From: Mycobacterium sp. WUMAC-067
GTDB taxonomy: Bacteria; Actinomycetota; Actinomycetes; Mycobacteriales; Mycobacteriaceae
Length of the DNA stretch: 64,000 nt
Direction: 5' to 3'
NCBI RefSeq assembly: GCF_020217485.1
Contig: NZ_JAEKMI010000007.1
Location: 1 to 64,000 of the forward strand
The notes under the pieces were generated by a model. The model saw only the letters and a list, made by a program, of their open reading frames with translations. It was not told the DNA's origin and made no database searches. Position numbers and translations under genes: made by a program. This document shows positions 50,414-59,473 of the stretch, in pieces; the first letter of the stretch is position 1, and every line of letters starts with the position of its first letter.

Positions 50414-51918
50414 CAGAAAATCCCCGCCGGAATCGTCGGCGCCTTGTCGAGCACCAACGGACCGACCGTGATGTTGAGCGCACCCAGAGCGCCCGCCTGC
50501 AGGTCCGCCAGAGCTTCGGCCGCCGACAGGAACCGCTGCTGCTCGGCCTCGCCGACCACGCCCTCGGCCAGCTCGGCGAACTTCCCGACGTACTGCTTGC
50601 GCTCAAACGGCCTCGCCCCCAAGGGATGAGCGTCGGCGACGGCGAGCTCGTCGACGATCACCTCACCATTTTTGAGGGTGACCTCCGCGCGCGCGCCGAA
50701 CGCCTTCTCCGCCGGATCGGCGGAGTGGTAGCGCCGGGTCCATTCGGGATCCTCGACCGTCGAGATCTTCTGCCACAGCGCGACGGTGTCGGGCCGGTGC
50801 GCTCGCTGCGGCGCGTACGAGCGCTCGTGGTGCCAGGTGCCGTCCTGCAGCGCGACCGCGAAGATGTACATCACCGAGTGATCCAGCGTCTCGCGCGAAG
50901 CGTCCGGGTCGAACTTCTGCGGGTCGCCCGACCCGGTGCCGATCACGTAATGGGTGTGATGGCTGGTGTGCAGCACGATCGTCGCTACCTGGTCCAGATC
51001 GCCGATCCGTTCGCGCATTCGGCGCGCCAAGTCGATCAGCGCCTGACTCTGATACTCCGCCGAGTGCTCCTTGGTGTAGCTGTCCAGGATGGCGCGCTTG
51101 GGTTCGCCGGGTTCGGGCAGCGGGACGTGATAGGTGTGCCCGGGCCCCGAAAGCAGCCAGGCGATCACCCCGTCCTCGCCCTCCCAGATCGGGGCCGGCG
51201 CGCCCTCGCCGCGCATGGCGCGGTCGACGGCCTCGATGGCGACCTTGCCCGCCCAGGCCGGCGCGTACGCCTTCCAGCTCGAGATCAGACCCTTGCGCGA
51301 CTGCCGGGTGGACGTCGTCAGGTGCAGCGCCTGCCCGATCGCCTGATAGATGGTCTCTTTGTCCAGACGCAACATCGTGCCCAGGCCGGCGGCCACGGAC
51401 GGACCCAGGTGCGCGACATGGTCAATCTTGTGCTCGTGCAAGCAGATTCCCTTGACCAGGTCGATCTGGATCTCGTAGCCGGTCGCGATGCCTCGGATCA
51501 GGTCCGCGCCGCCGATCCCCAGGTGCTGCGCCACCGCCACCAGGGCGGGAATGTTGTCACCCGGATGCGAGTACTCGGCGGCCAGAAACGTGTCGTGGAA
51601 ATCCAATTCGCGCACCGCGACGCCGTTCGCCCAGGCCGCCCACTCGGGAGAGTAGTCACCCTCGATCCCGAAAACCTTGGCGCCCTTGGCCGCGGCGGGG
51701 TGTGCCCGCGCCTGGGCCCGCGCGACCGCCACCGGCCGACGAACCACGGAAGCGGCGGAGACCGCGGCATTGTCGATGATGCGGTTGATCACCATCGCCT
51801 CGACGTCGGCGGGCACGGCGACCGGGTCGGCCGCGACCTCGGCGATCTTCCAGGCGAGGTGTTCACTACGAGGGAAGTCGTCGGCGCTGCGCCGGGTCCG
51901 AACATCATGAATGCGCAT
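50413..51918 (-). CDS. prpD: 2-methylcitrate dehydratase PrpD
   Basis: About 501 residues of the MmgE/PrpD family, counterpart of Rv1130. It converts 2-methylcitrate to 2-methylaconitate/2-methylisocitrate by dehydration (with help from an aconitase). Segments [36 protein letters not shown] and [25 protein letters not shown] are typical. The ATG at 51918 was chosen; GTG 51927 is alternative. It is the first gene of the operon, divergent from prpR by 110 bp. Confidence 0.94.
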   Translation of the reverse strand: MRIHDVRTRRSADDFPRSEHLAWKIAEVAADPVAVPADVEAMVINRIIDNAAVSAASVVRRPVAVARAQARAHPAAAKGAKVFGIEGDYSPEWAAWANGVAVRELDFHDTFLAAEYSHPGDNIPALVAVAQHLGIGGADLIRGIATGYEIQIDLVKGICLHEHKIDHVAHLGPSVAAGLGTMLRLDKETIYQAIGQALHLTTSTRQSRKGLISSWKAYAPAWAGKVAIEAVDRAMRGEGAPAPIWEGEDGVIAWLLSGPGHTYHVPLPEPGEPKRAILDSYTKEHSAEYQSQALIDLARRMRERIGDLDQVATIVLHTSHHTHYVIGTGSGDPQKFDPDASRETLDHSVMYIFAVALQDGTWHHERSYAPQRAHRPDTVALWQKISTVEDPEWTRRYHSADPAEKAFGARAEVTLKNGEVIVDELAVADAHPLGARPFERKQYVGKFAELAEGVVGEAEQQRFLSAAEALADLQAGALGALNITVGPLVLDKAPTIPAGIF

Positions 51919-52028
51919 AAGTCGCACAGTACGCAGGACGTGGGACGGCGTAAATCCCCTGTAAAAGCGTAATCTTGTGTCCTTATCCGCATGGTTTTGC
52001 GAATGTTGTGAAAGGGGCTGGGCGTACG
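51919..52028. promoter_or_regulatory. prpD-prpR divergent control region
   Basis: The 110-bp gap between divergent prpD and prpR holds TTTTGCGAA (51995-52003), similar to the TTTGCAAA-type half sites of RamB/PrpR regulators, and AAAGGGG (52011-52017) as prpR ribosome site. PrpR likely binds here. Site identity is inferred. Confidence 0.55.
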
Positions 52029-53462
52029 GTGAAACCCGTGGCGAAGACGTTCGCCGGCGCGCGGCTCCGGCGATTGCGCGAGGAGCAGGGGCTGACTCAG
52101 GTGGCGCTGGCGCGCGTCCTGGGTTTGTCGACCAGCTACGTCAACCAGCTGGAAAATGACCAGCGCCCGATCACCGTTCCGGTATTGCTCACCCTCACCG
52201 AACGATTCGACCTGCCGAGCCAGTACTTTGCGCCGGAGTCCGATGCCCGCCTGATTTCCGACCTTCGAGAGGTGCTCGCCGAGGCGCCGGCCACGGCCGC
52301 GCAGGTCGAGGAGCTCGTCGCCCGCATGCCCGCGATCGGTCAGACCCTGGTCAACCTGCACCGGCGGCTGCACGACACGACGGCGGACCTGGAGGCCCTG
52401 CACAGCCGCGCGAATTCGGAAGTCTTGGACATCTCGTCGCTGTCCCAGCAGCCGATGCCGTTCGAAGAGGTTCGCGATTTCTTCTACGACCGCAAGAACT
52501 ACATCGGCGAACTGGACCTCGCCGCCGAAGATCTGTTCAACGAGAACCACTTACGAATCGGCGGACTCGACGGCCAGCTCGCGGAGCTGCTCGCCGACAA
52601 GCTCGGCATCGCGGTCGTGATCGACGACGGTCAGGTGTTGGACCCCAACTCCAAACGCCTGTTCGCGCCCGAAGCGAAAACCCTGTACCTGGCCCGGTGG
52701 CTGCATCCGGGCCAGCGTGCCTTTCAGCTCGCCACCCAGATCGCCCTGCTCACCCAGGGCCGGTTGATCACCGGGATCATCGCGGGCGACGACCAGCTCA
52801 GCGACGACGCCCGCGGCGTGGCGCGCATCGGGCTGGCCAACTATTTCGCCGGCGCCCTGCTGCTGCCCTACCTGAGATTCCTCGACGCCGCCGAGCACGT
52901 CCGCTACGACATCGACCAGCTCGCAAGGCGATTCGAGGTCGGCTTCGAAACCATCTGCCACCGGCTGTCCACCCTGCAGCGCCCGAACGCGCGGGGCGTG
53001 CCGTTCATCTTCGTCCGCACCGACAGTGCCGGGAACATCTCTAAACGCCAGTCCGCCACCGCTTTTCACTTCTCCCGCGTCGGCGGCAACTGCCCGCTGT
53101 GGGTGGTCCACCACGCGTTTTCCCGACCCGGCCAGTTTTTGACCCAGGTCGCGCAGATGCCCGACGCGCGCACCTACTTCTGGGTGGCGCGGACCACCAC
53201 GACGGAGCCGAGCCGTTACCTCGGCCCGGACAAGAGCTTCGCCATCGGGCTGGGATGCGACGTCGCGCACGCGGAGAAGCTGATCTATTCGGTCGGCATC
53301 GATTTGGCCGACGCGGAGTCGATCGTGCCGATCGGTGCCGGCTGCAAGATCTGCGACCGGCCCGCGTGCCCGCAGCGCGCGTTCCCGTACCTCGGCCGCC
53401 CGGTGTACGTCGACCCCCACACCAGCACCGAACTGCCGTATCCGCCCGCGATCACGCCTTGA
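52029..53462 (+). CDS. prpR: PrpR, short-chain fatty acyl-responsive transcription regulator
   Basis: About 477 residues, counterpart of Rv1129c. An N-terminal XRE helix-turn-helix ([33 protein letters not shown]) precedes a DUF955-like region (about 150-290, [17 protein letters not shown]) and a C-terminal short-chain acyl-responsive domain with the Cys cluster [15 protein letters not shown], where M. tuberculosis PrpR has been reported to bind an iron-sulfur cluster. It activates the prp genes when propionyl-CoA accumulates. GTG 52029 (ribosome site AAAGGGG) is preferred over the ORF start 51975; GTG 52038 also possible. It overlaps the convergent sugar-kinase gene by 11 bp. Confidence 0.93.
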   Translation: MKPVAKTFAGARLRRLREEQGLTQVALARVLGLSTSYVNQLENDQRPITVPVLLTLTERFDLPSQYFAPESDARLISDLREVLAEAPATAAQVEELVARMPAIGQTLVNLHRRLHDTTADLEALHSRANSEVLDISSLSQQPMPFEEVRDFFYDRKNYIGELDLAAEDLFNENHLRIGGLDGQLAELLADKLGIAVVIDDGQVLDPNSKRLFAPEAKTLYLARWLHPGQRAFQLATQIALLTQGRLITGIIAGDDQLSDDARGVARIGLANYFAGALLLPYLRFLDAAEHVRYDIDQLARRFEVGFETICHRLSTLQRPNARGVPFIFVRTDSAGNISKRQSATAFHFSRVGGNCPLWVVHHAFSRPGQFLTQVAQMPDARTYFWVARTTTTEPSRYLGPDKSFAIGLGCDVAHAEKLIYSVGIDLADAESIVPIGAGCKICDRPACPQRAFPYLGRPVYVDPHTSTELPYPPAITP

Positions 53463-54336
53463 GCGCGGCCAGGTCGGGCCGCCCGCCGAGGCGCTGGACC
53501 GTCGCGCTGGCGGCCGCGGCCGCCAGCTTGCCGGCTTCCGGTGGTGCGGCGCCGTCGCGCAGCGCGGCGATCAGGCCGGCCACGAACGCGTCACCGGCGC
53601 CGGTCGGATCGACCACGTCCACGTCGGCGAACTCGAACAGCTCGCTGCCCCCATTCCACGCCACCAGGTCACCGACCTTCGGAACGGCGACGGCGACCAG
53701 TCCCGGGCCGCAGGTCAGCAGGTGGGCGGCCAGCTCGAAGGCTTGCTTCGCCGTGGTGATTTCCCGGCCCGCGATCAGCGAGGCTTCCGTGGCGTCGGCC
53801 CGGATCACGTCCACCGCCGCGAGCAGCTCGGCGCGGATGTGCGGGGCGGGAGCGCCGTCGGCCACCACGCGCAGCCCCCGCCGCCGCGCCCGTTGCGCGG
53901 CTTCCAAGACGGTGGCGGGCGGCTGCTGCAGCTGAAGGGAAACGGTATCTGCGCCGTCGAATACAGTGATTGACCGATCGAGGTCGGCGACCTGAACCAG
54001 CGAGCTTTCCGGCACGTCTTCGAGGAGCATGCGTTCGGGCGGCCGGGCGACCACATCGATCAACAGCGCCGTGGTGCCGCGGCGCGCGACGCCGCCGACG
54101 TCGATGCCGTCCCGTCGGGCCCGCGCCAGTACTGTCCTCCCGGCGTCGTCGTCACCCGTGACGGCGATGAGTGCGACCGGCACACCCAGCTGCGCCAGGC
54201 CGACCGCCTGGTTGGCGCCCTTGCCGCCGAGCAATTCCTTGCGCTGCCGGATCGTGACGGAATCGTCGGGCGTCGGCGGCCCATCGGTACGCAGCACCAG
54301 ATCGCGTGCGATCTGGCCGATCACCACCACGCCCAT
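53452..54336 (-). CDS. PfkB-family carbohydrate kinase (ribokinase-like)
   Basis: About 294 residues. N-terminal PfkB signature ELLGGKGANQAVGLAQLG and C-terminal signature DVVDPTGAGDAFVAGL with catalytic Asp are intact. It phosphorylates a sugar or nucleoside (ribose most likely). ATG 54336 (MGVVVIGQIARD) was chosen over the upstream frame to 54366. No transport or isomerase genes adjoin it, so the substrate remains open. It overlaps prpR at its 3' end by 11 bp. Confidence 0.87.
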   Translation of the reverse strand: MGVVVIGQIARDLVLRTDGPPTPDDSVTIRQRKELLGGKGANQAVGLAQLGVPVALIAVTGDDDAGRTVLARARRDGIDVGGVARRGTTALLIDVVARPPERMLLEDVPESSLVQVADLDRSITVFDGADTVSLQLQQPPATVLEAAQRARRRGLRVVADGAPAPHIRAELLAAVDVIRADATEASLIAGREITTAKQAFELAAHLLTCGPGLVAVAVPKVGDLVAWNGGSELFEFADVDVVDPTGAGDAFVAGLIAALRDGAAPPEAGKLAAAAASATVQRLGGRPDLAALKA

Positions 54337-54390
54337 GGGTCCAGCGTGCCCGGTCTTGACGGGCACGGCAACGCGATGATCGAGTGAGCC

Positions 54391-55380
54391 ATGCCCAAGG
54401 TCGCGATACTCGACGACTATGCCGGGGTGGCGTTGCAGGTCGCCGACTGGTCACCGGTGCAGAACCGTGCTGACGTAACCGTTTTCGATCGCCACCTCTC
54501 CGAAGACGCCGCCGCCGAAGCGCTGCGGCCGTTCGACGTGCTGTGCACCCTGCGTGAGCGGATGGCGTTTCCGCGGACCCTGATCGAGCGGCTGCCGAAC
54601 CTGAAGCTGATCACCATCGTCGGCAAGAGCCTGCCGAACCTGGACCTGGCCGCGGCCACCGAGCGCGGGATCCTGGTCGCCCATTCCGATTTCGCGCATC
54701 CCCGATTCAGGGCGATGCGCGATGCGACGCCCGAACTCGCCTGGGGCCTGATGATCGCGACGGTGCGCAATCTCGCCGACGAGCATCGCCACATGCGCGA
54801 CGGCGGCTGGCAGAGCGCCGCGGGCATGACCCTGGCGGGCAAGACCCTCGGCCTGCTCGGCCTGGGCAGGGTCGGCAGACGCATGGCCGACTATGCCAAA
54901 GCGTTCGACATGGAAGTCGTTGCGTGGAGCCAAAATCTGACCGAAGACGCCGCCGCGAGCGTGGGCGCCCGGCGGGTGGAGAAGGCCCGCCTTTTCGAGG
55001 CCTCCGACGTGGTCTCCATCCATCTGGTGCTCTCGGAGCGCACGCGAGGGCTGGTCGGCGCGACCGAGCTGGCCCTGATGAAGCCGCACGCCTACCTGAT
55101 CAACACGTCGCGGGGCCCGATCGTCGACGAGGCGGCCCTGCTCGCCGCGCTGGAATCCGGGCGCATCGCCGGTGCCGGGCTGGACGTGTACGACATCGAA
55201 CCGCTGCCCCGCGATCACCCGTTGCGGCGGCTCCCGAATGTGACACTGTCCCCGCACCTGGGGTACGTCACCCGCGAGATGCTCGGCGCCTTCTACTCCG
55301 ACACCGTGGAGTCAGTGGTGGCCTGGCTGGACGGGCAGCCCATTCGGATCGCCAATCCCGAGGTGTTGCAGCGACGCTGA
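54391..55380 (+). CDS. D-2-hydroxyacid dehydrogenase family protein
   Basis: A 329-residue NAD(P)-dependent enzyme. Cofactor motif LGLLGLGRVGRRMADYAKAF; catalytic Arg in NTSRGPIVDE, Glu in LDVYDIEPLP and His in LSPHLGYV. It reduces a 2-keto acid to the D-hydroxy acid or the reverse. The substrate is unknown; members include phosphoglycerate and glyoxylate/hydroxypyruvate reductases. ATG 54391 lies 54 bp from the divergent kinase start. It converges on the TetR gene 5 bp away. Confidence 0.88.
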   Translation: MPKVAILDDYAGVALQVADWSPVQNRADVTVFDRHLSEDAAAEALRPFDVLCTLRERMAFPRTLIERLPNLKLITIVGKSLPNLDLAAATERGILVAHSDFAHPRFRAMRDATPELAWGLMIATVRNLADEHRHMRDGGWQSAAGMTLAGKTLGLLGLGRVGRRMADYAKAFDMEVVAWSQNLTEDAAASVGARRVEKARLFEASDVVSIHLVLSERTRGLVGATELALMKPHAYLINTSRGPIVDEAALLAALESGRIAGAGLDVYDIEPLPRDHPLRRLPNVTLSPHLGYVTREMLGAFYSDTVESVVAWLDGQPIRIANPEVLQRR

Positions 55381-55385
55381 CCCGC

Positions 55386-55994
55386 TCACCGACGTTTCCA
55401 GTGCGGACTTTTGACCGCGTCGAGGGCCTCGGTGACATAGCGATCGAGCGGCCACGGCTTTCCGGACTGTCGCACCCACTGCTGGAAGGCGAAATCCGCT
55501 GCCGCGAACGCGAGTTGGACCAGCAAGCCGGGACGCAGGTCGGCGTCGGCGTTGACGCCCATCCGCTCGGCGATGAGCTTGGTCGCCCGCTCCTTGTCGG
55601 CGGGCCGGTGCACCGTGACCTTGTCGAGCAGGTCGGGGACCACCAGCAGGGCCTCGCGCCATTCTTCGGTGTCGGCCTGCTCGAACGAGCGGGTCCTGGT
55701 GATGATGGCGTTGATCAGCGCGATATCGGGTGGTTCGGCGGCGGGGCGACCTTCGAGGAGATTGACGATCGCGGCGCCGCCGTAGCGCACGGGCGCAAGG
55801 AGAAGCTCCTCCTTCGCCGGCACGTGGCGGAAGAAGGTGCGCGGGGAAACGCCTGCGGCGGTGGCGATTTCCTCGGTGGTCACCGCGTCATACCCGCGCT
55901 CGACGAACAGCCGGAACGCCGCGCGCCGGATGTCGGCGCGGATCTGGGCGCGCTGCCGATCGCGGAGCGACTCTGGTCTGGCCGGGGACGTCAC
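55386..55994 (-). CDS. TetR-family regulator
   Basis: About 202 residues. The N-terminal DNA-binding domain is QIRADIRRAAFRLFVERGYDAVTTEEIATAAGVSPRTFFRHVPAKEELL (about 14-62). The C-terminal helical half has no recognised ligand. GTG 55994 overlaps the SDR stop as GTGA; the longer frame to 56297 is inside the SDR. It is the last gene of the coupled DapB-like/VOC/SDR/TetR operon. Likely binds the palindrome at 58404-58418, upstream of the operon. Confidence 0.85.
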   Translation of the reverse strand: MTSPARPESLRDRQRAQIRADIRRAAFRLFVERGYDAVTTEEIATAAGVSPRTFFRHVPAKEELLLAPVRYGGAAIVNLLEGRPAAEPPDIALINAIITRTRSFEQADTEEWREALLVVPDLLDKVTVHRPADKERATKLIAERMGVNADADLRPGLLVQLAFAAADFAFQQWVRQSGKPWPLDRYVTEALDAVKSPHWKRR

Positions 55995-56764
55995 CGGAAG
56001 CAGCCGATCCCGCCGTCGACGTGGATGGTCTGCCCGGTGATGAACGTCGCGTCGCTGCCGAGCAGGAACGCCACCAGCGCGCCCACGTCGGTGCGGACGT
56101 CGCCGATGCGCTTCATCGGAACGCGCCCCACCGCCTTCTCGTATTCCTTGGGCGCGAACGACTTCCAGTACTTGACGCCGTCCGATTCGGCGAACGGGCA
56201 GATGACGTTGACGCGGATGTTGTCGCGACCCCATTCCAGCGCCGCGACCTTGGACAGGCCGCGGATGCCTTCCTTGGCGGCCGCGTACCCGCCCCACTTG
56301 GGCTCACCGCCGGTACCCGTCCCGGAGCCGAGGTTGACGATCGACCCGCCGCCCTCCCTGACCATGAGCGGGTGCACGGCCTGCATGAGCAGGAAGGTCG
56401 CCCGGGGCCCGACGTCGTAGCCGAGCGCGAGGTCGTCGGTGGTGATGTCGACGAACGCCTTGGGCTCGTTGGTGGCGATCGCGTTGTTCACCAGGCCATG
56501 CACGGCACCGAAGGCGTCGACCGCGGCGGCCGCGATCCGCTGCGCGCTGTCGGGGTCGCGCAGATCGGCGACGAGCCGTTCCACCCGTCCGATCGCTGCG
56601 AGTTCGGCGGCGGTCGCCTCGAGCGCCTCCCCTTGGATGTCGACCACCAGCACCGCAGCGCCGCGTTCGAGCAACGCGGCCGCCACGCCCTTGCCGACGC
56701 CCTGGGCGGCGCCGGTGACGATCGCGACGTGTCCGCGCATCGAATCGGGGTGGGTGTAGCTCAT
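55991..56764 (-). CDS. SDR-family oxidoreductase
   Basis: A 257-residue short-chain dehydrogenase. Cofactor motif TGAAQGVGKG near residue 18, NNA near 92 (here LVNNAIATNEP), Ser in VNLGSGTG and YAAAK. The Asp in VVDIQG suggests NAD preference. The ATG overlaps the VOC stop (ATGA) and the stop overlaps the TetR GTG. The active-site segment differs from the usual NNAG, so substrate range may be unusual. Pathway inferred only from the operon. Confidence 0.87.
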   Translation of the reverse strand: MSYTHPDSMRGHVAIVTGAAQGVGKGVAAALLERGAAVLVVDIQGEALEATAAELAAIGRVERLVADLRDPDSAQRIAAAAVDAFGAVHGLVNNAIATNEPKAFVDITTDDLALGYDVGPRATFLLMQAVHPLMVREGGGSIVNLGSGTGTGGEPKWGGYAAAKEGIRGLSKVAALEWGRDNIRVNVICPFAESDGVKYWKSFAPKEYEKAVGRVPMKRIGDVRTDVGALVAFLLGSDATFITGQTIHVDGGIGCFR

Positions 56765-57252
56765 CGGACGGGTCCCATCTGCAGCGCTACGCCCCGGTGC
56801 ATTTCGTAGGTGCTACGCGCCCCGTTGGGCAGTTCGATGAACTCCACCGGCGTCCCGTCCGGATCCTTGACGAAAAACATTCGGACACCGCCGATCTCGA
56901 AGGGGTCCTGGTCGGGCGTGTAGCCGGCGGAGACAATGCGGCGGTGGGTGTCGTCGAGGTCGGTCACCGACAGCGAGACGTTGTGGATCCCCGTGAAGCC
57001 GCGTCGCTGTTTCTGCTCGGTCGCCCTGGCCCCGATCGACAGCAGCTCGATCATCAACCCGCCCAGTAGCCCACCGACCACCCGGCCCTCGTGCTTGCGG
57101 GTCGCGTGCAATGCCGCATCGAAAGGCTCACCGGAGATCAGCGATTCGAACACCACGTCCATGCCGAGGACATCTCGGTAGAACGCGAGCGCGCGGTCCA
57201 TGTCGGTGACGCCCACGACGAGGTGACAGAACGACACGTCGTCGAGGATCAC
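56761..57252 (-). CDS. VOC-family (glyoxalase/dioxygenase-like) protein
   Basis: A 163-residue single vicinal-oxygen-chelate protein: paired beta-alpha-beta-beta-beta modules. The first strand contains SFCHLVVGVTDMDRALAFYRDVLG and the second half IHNVSLSVTDLDDTHRRI, ending VRMFFVKDPDGTPVEFIELP with the metal-ligand Glu. Possible roles are ring-cleavage dioxygenase, epimerase or lyase; methylmalonyl-CoA epimerase-like sequence is possible but not certain. GTG 57252, overlapping the DapB-like gene by 4 bp. Confidence 0.83.
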   Translation of the reverse strand: MILDDVSFCHLVVGVTDMDRALAFYRDVLGMDVVFESLISGEPFDAALHATRKHEGRVVGGLLGGLMIELLSIGARATEQKQRRGFTGIHNVSLSVTDLDDTHRRIVSAGYTPDQDPFEIGGVRMFFVKDPDGTPVEFIELPNGARSTYEMHRGVALQMGPVR

Positions 57253-58334
57253 GCGGTGTCCGGCGCGAGATTCGGGGCCGGGCGGCCGGCGAACAACGGC
57301 AGATCGAGGTAGGTCTTGATGCCCGGCTCGGCGGCGCAGACGTCGGGAACCGCGTTGATGCAGTGGTTGGCGGTGACCACGACTCCCGGATTCTTGATCA
57401 GCCCTTCGGCGATCGTCTCCGGCTGCAACCCCTTGAAGGTGAGGTTCACGTCGGGATCGCCGGTGATCTCGACCTCGAAGCGTTCGCCGCGCTCACCGAA
57501 ATCCCAGGCGGGATCGAGGTTTTCCTCACCCATCAGCCAGTTGACCGCCGCGGTGATGACCGGTTCGCCATCGACCAGCGCTTGCCAGCGAAAGCGGCGT
57601 GCCGCCACGGTGCCGACGGTGATCGGGAACGGGTCGTAGTCGATGTCCGCAGTCGCCACGGCGACATCCTGGATGGTTCTGATGTTGGGGTCGATGCGAA
57701 ATCCCATGTGATCGGCGATCATCCGCACCGACTGTTTGAAGCCCGCGTCGAGCAGGCCGGCCATCGGCCCTTGGGTGGCCTCCTCGGGAGTGCCGCCGAA
57801 TCCCATGATGTGGCGCACCACGTCGGGTGCATTGTAGGTGCGGATGTCGGAGAACTCCTCGGCGCGCACGTGCGTGATCGCCGAGGACAGCGAGGACACC
57901 ATGAGCGGGAATCGCTCCGTGATGCCCCCGGGGTGGATCCCCGAACCATGCAGCGTCACACCGCTTTCCACCGCGGCGTCGGCGACGGCCTTGTGACGTG
58001 GGTTGCCCGGATCGGGGTAGACCCAGCCGACCGGTGTGACGACGTTCTTGCCGGACCGCAGGATCGCGATGACCTCGTCGTCGTTGGGTATCAGCGGGCT
58101 GTACATGACGCAGTCGGCGTCCAGTGCCAGCACCTCGTCGAGGCTGGTGGTCGCGGTGACACCGAGATCCTGGGTGCCGATGATCCGCCCGACGTCGACG
58201 CCGTTCTTGTCCGCGCTGTGCACCCAGCACCCGACAAGCTCCAGTTGCGGGTGATTGAGGACGCACTGGATCGCCGCCTTACCCACACCGCCGGTGGCCC
58301 ACTGGATGACACGAAGCTTGGACGGGCTACTCAT
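57249..58334 (-). CDS. DapB-N-domain (dihydrodipicolinate reductase-like) protein
   Basis: About 361 residues. The N-terminal Rossmann domain VIQWATGGVGKAAIQCVLNHPQLELVGCWVH resembles DapB or 2,4-diaminopentanoate dehydrogenase proteins. The C-terminal half is specific to an actinobacterial family often found in steroid or aromatic catabolic clusters. The second of two adjacent ATGs (58334) gives the better spacing from GGGAGG. First gene of the minus-strand operon. It is not a lysine-pathway enzyme in context, as no other dap genes occur here. Confidence 0.8.
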   Translation of the reverse strand: MSSPSKLRVIQWATGGVGKAAIQCVLNHPQLELVGCWVHSADKNGVDVGRIIGTQDLGVTATTSLDEVLALDADCVMYSPLIPNDDEVIAILRSGKNVVTPVGWVYPDPGNPRHKAVADAAVESGVTLHGSGIHPGGITERFPLMVSSLSSAITHVRAEEFSDIRTYNAPDVVRHIMGFGGTPEEATQGPMAGLLDAGFKQSVRMIADHMGFRIDPNIRTIQDVAVATADIDYDPFPITVGTVAARRFRWQALVDGEPVITAAVNWLMGEENLDPAWDFGERGERFEVEITGDPDVNLTFKGLQPETIAEGLIKNPGVVVTANHCINAVPDVCAAEPGIKTYLDLPLFAGRPAPNLAPDTA

Positions 58335-58403
58335 CATTGACCTCCCGGACGGCGGAGCGTGGCCTTTACACATCGGCGAACAAAATGGCAGGCTATGACT
58401 TGC

Positions 58404-58418
58404 TGACAGTGACTGTCA
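58404..58418. promoter_or_regulatory. TGACAG-TGA-CTGTCA palindrome, probable TetR operator
   Basis: A perfect 6-3-6 inverted repeat in the 113-bp gap between the DapB-like gene (start 58334) and the divergent SDR (start 58448). This pattern is common for TetR operators in mycobacteria, and a TetR gene ends the minus operon. Confidence 0.75.
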
Positions 58419-58447
58419 ATGATCGGCGGTTCGGGAAGGGTCTGTGG

Positions 58448-59305
58448 ATGAGCGTCCTCGACGGGAAGATCGCGATCGTGACCGGCACCAGCCGCGGCGT
58501 GGGCGTCGGCATCGCCCACGAACTGCTGCGGGCGGGCGCGACGGTCATCGGCTGCTCGCGGTCGCCGCTCGATGGACTCCCCGGCATCGAAAAAGACTGG
58601 GCGCCCCGCGCTTTTCAGATGGTCTGCGATCAGGGGGACTACCGTTCGATCGACTCGTTCGTCGCAGACGTCGTGGCCACGCACGGCCGGGTCGACATCC
58701 TGGTGAACAATGCGGGCGGCACCGTCCCGGCGCCGCACGCCGAGCGTATTCCGGAACTGGTGCAACGCATTCAGGGCGCTCCCGCCAGCGACGACGAGTA
58801 CGCGCGCACCGCGTTGTTCCACGCGTTCGCGGTGCAGATGAACCTCATCAGCCCGCTGTGGTTCGCCATCCGCGCCTATCGGCAGATGCAGACCCAGGAG
58901 GGCGTCGGCTGCATCATCAACATCTCCAGCGGCGCGGGACATCCGGCGGGTTCGCCCACGCTGGTCTCCTACGGCGCGGCCAAAAGCGGCCTCAACCACC
59001 TCACCCGCTCACTGGCCGAGGAGTGGGGGCCGAAGGTCCGGGTCAACTGCGTGGCGCTGGGTCCGACGATGACCGAAAACTTCCGGTCGTTCGTGCTGCC
59101 GAAGGACGATCCGACCGGGGAGAAGTATTTCGCGGCCGTTCCGCTGCGCCGCGCCGGGGAGCCCGCGGAGGTCGGCCGGGTCTGCGTCTTCCTCGCCGGC
59201 GGGCAGGCCGACTTCGTCAACGGCACCACCATCGAATGCGACGGCGGCATGCTACCCGGCGTGCTCTACGAGGCGGGCCTGAAGACGATCACGGATCTGC
59301 TGTAG
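58448..59305 (+). CDS. SDR-family oxidoreductase
   Basis: A 285-residue short-chain dehydrogenase with TGTSRGVGVGIA near residue 12, NNAGG near 88, INISSGAG with catalytic Ser and YGAAK. A longer loop (EELVQRIQGAPASDDEYARTALFHAF) than in typical SDRs follows the cofactor region. ATG 58448 has AAGGG upstream; the upstream extension to 58337 is unlikely. It is divergent from and probably co-regulated with the DapB-like operon through the shared palindrome. Confidence 0.86.
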   Translation: MSVLDGKIAIVTGTSRGVGVGIAHELLRAGATVIGCSRSPLDGLPGIEKDWAPRAFQMVCDQGDYRSIDSFVADVVATHGRVDILVNNAGGTVPAPHAERIPELVQRIQGAPASDDEYARTALFHAFAVQMNLISPLWFAIRAYRQMQTQEGVGCIINISSGAGHPAGSPTLVSYGAAKSGLNHLTRSLAEEWGPKVRVNCVALGPTMTENFRSFVLPKDDPTGEKYFAAVPLRRAGEPAEVGRVCVFLAGGQADFVNGTTIECDGGMLPGVLYEAGLKTITDLL

Positions 59306-59390
59306 CCCGGTGCGCCCTGACCTGGAACCCTTGTGGGACAACGCGGTCCGCGCGATCGCCCTGTGTCCCACCGCGGCGTGGACGGTCGTG

Positions 59391-59407
59391 GCCGACTGAC
59401 GGTCGGC
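59391..59407 (+). terminator. hairpin after the SDR gene
   Basis: GCCGAC-TGACG-GTCGGC, a six-pair GC stem 85 bp past the SDR stop and 67 bp before the acyltransferase gene. It lacks a U-tract, so activity is uncertain. The gap 59306-59473 otherwise shows no gene. Confidence 0.4.
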
Positions 59408-59473
59408 GAATCAGCTCGTCGCCGATCTGCGCAGACATCCGCACGCCGACCGCAGTCCCGCTTTAATGGGTAG

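Noticed and set aside
58444..59466. 340-residue plus-strand frame overlapping the SDR
   Set aside because: Out-of-frame Arg-rich shadow of the SDR at 58448-59305.
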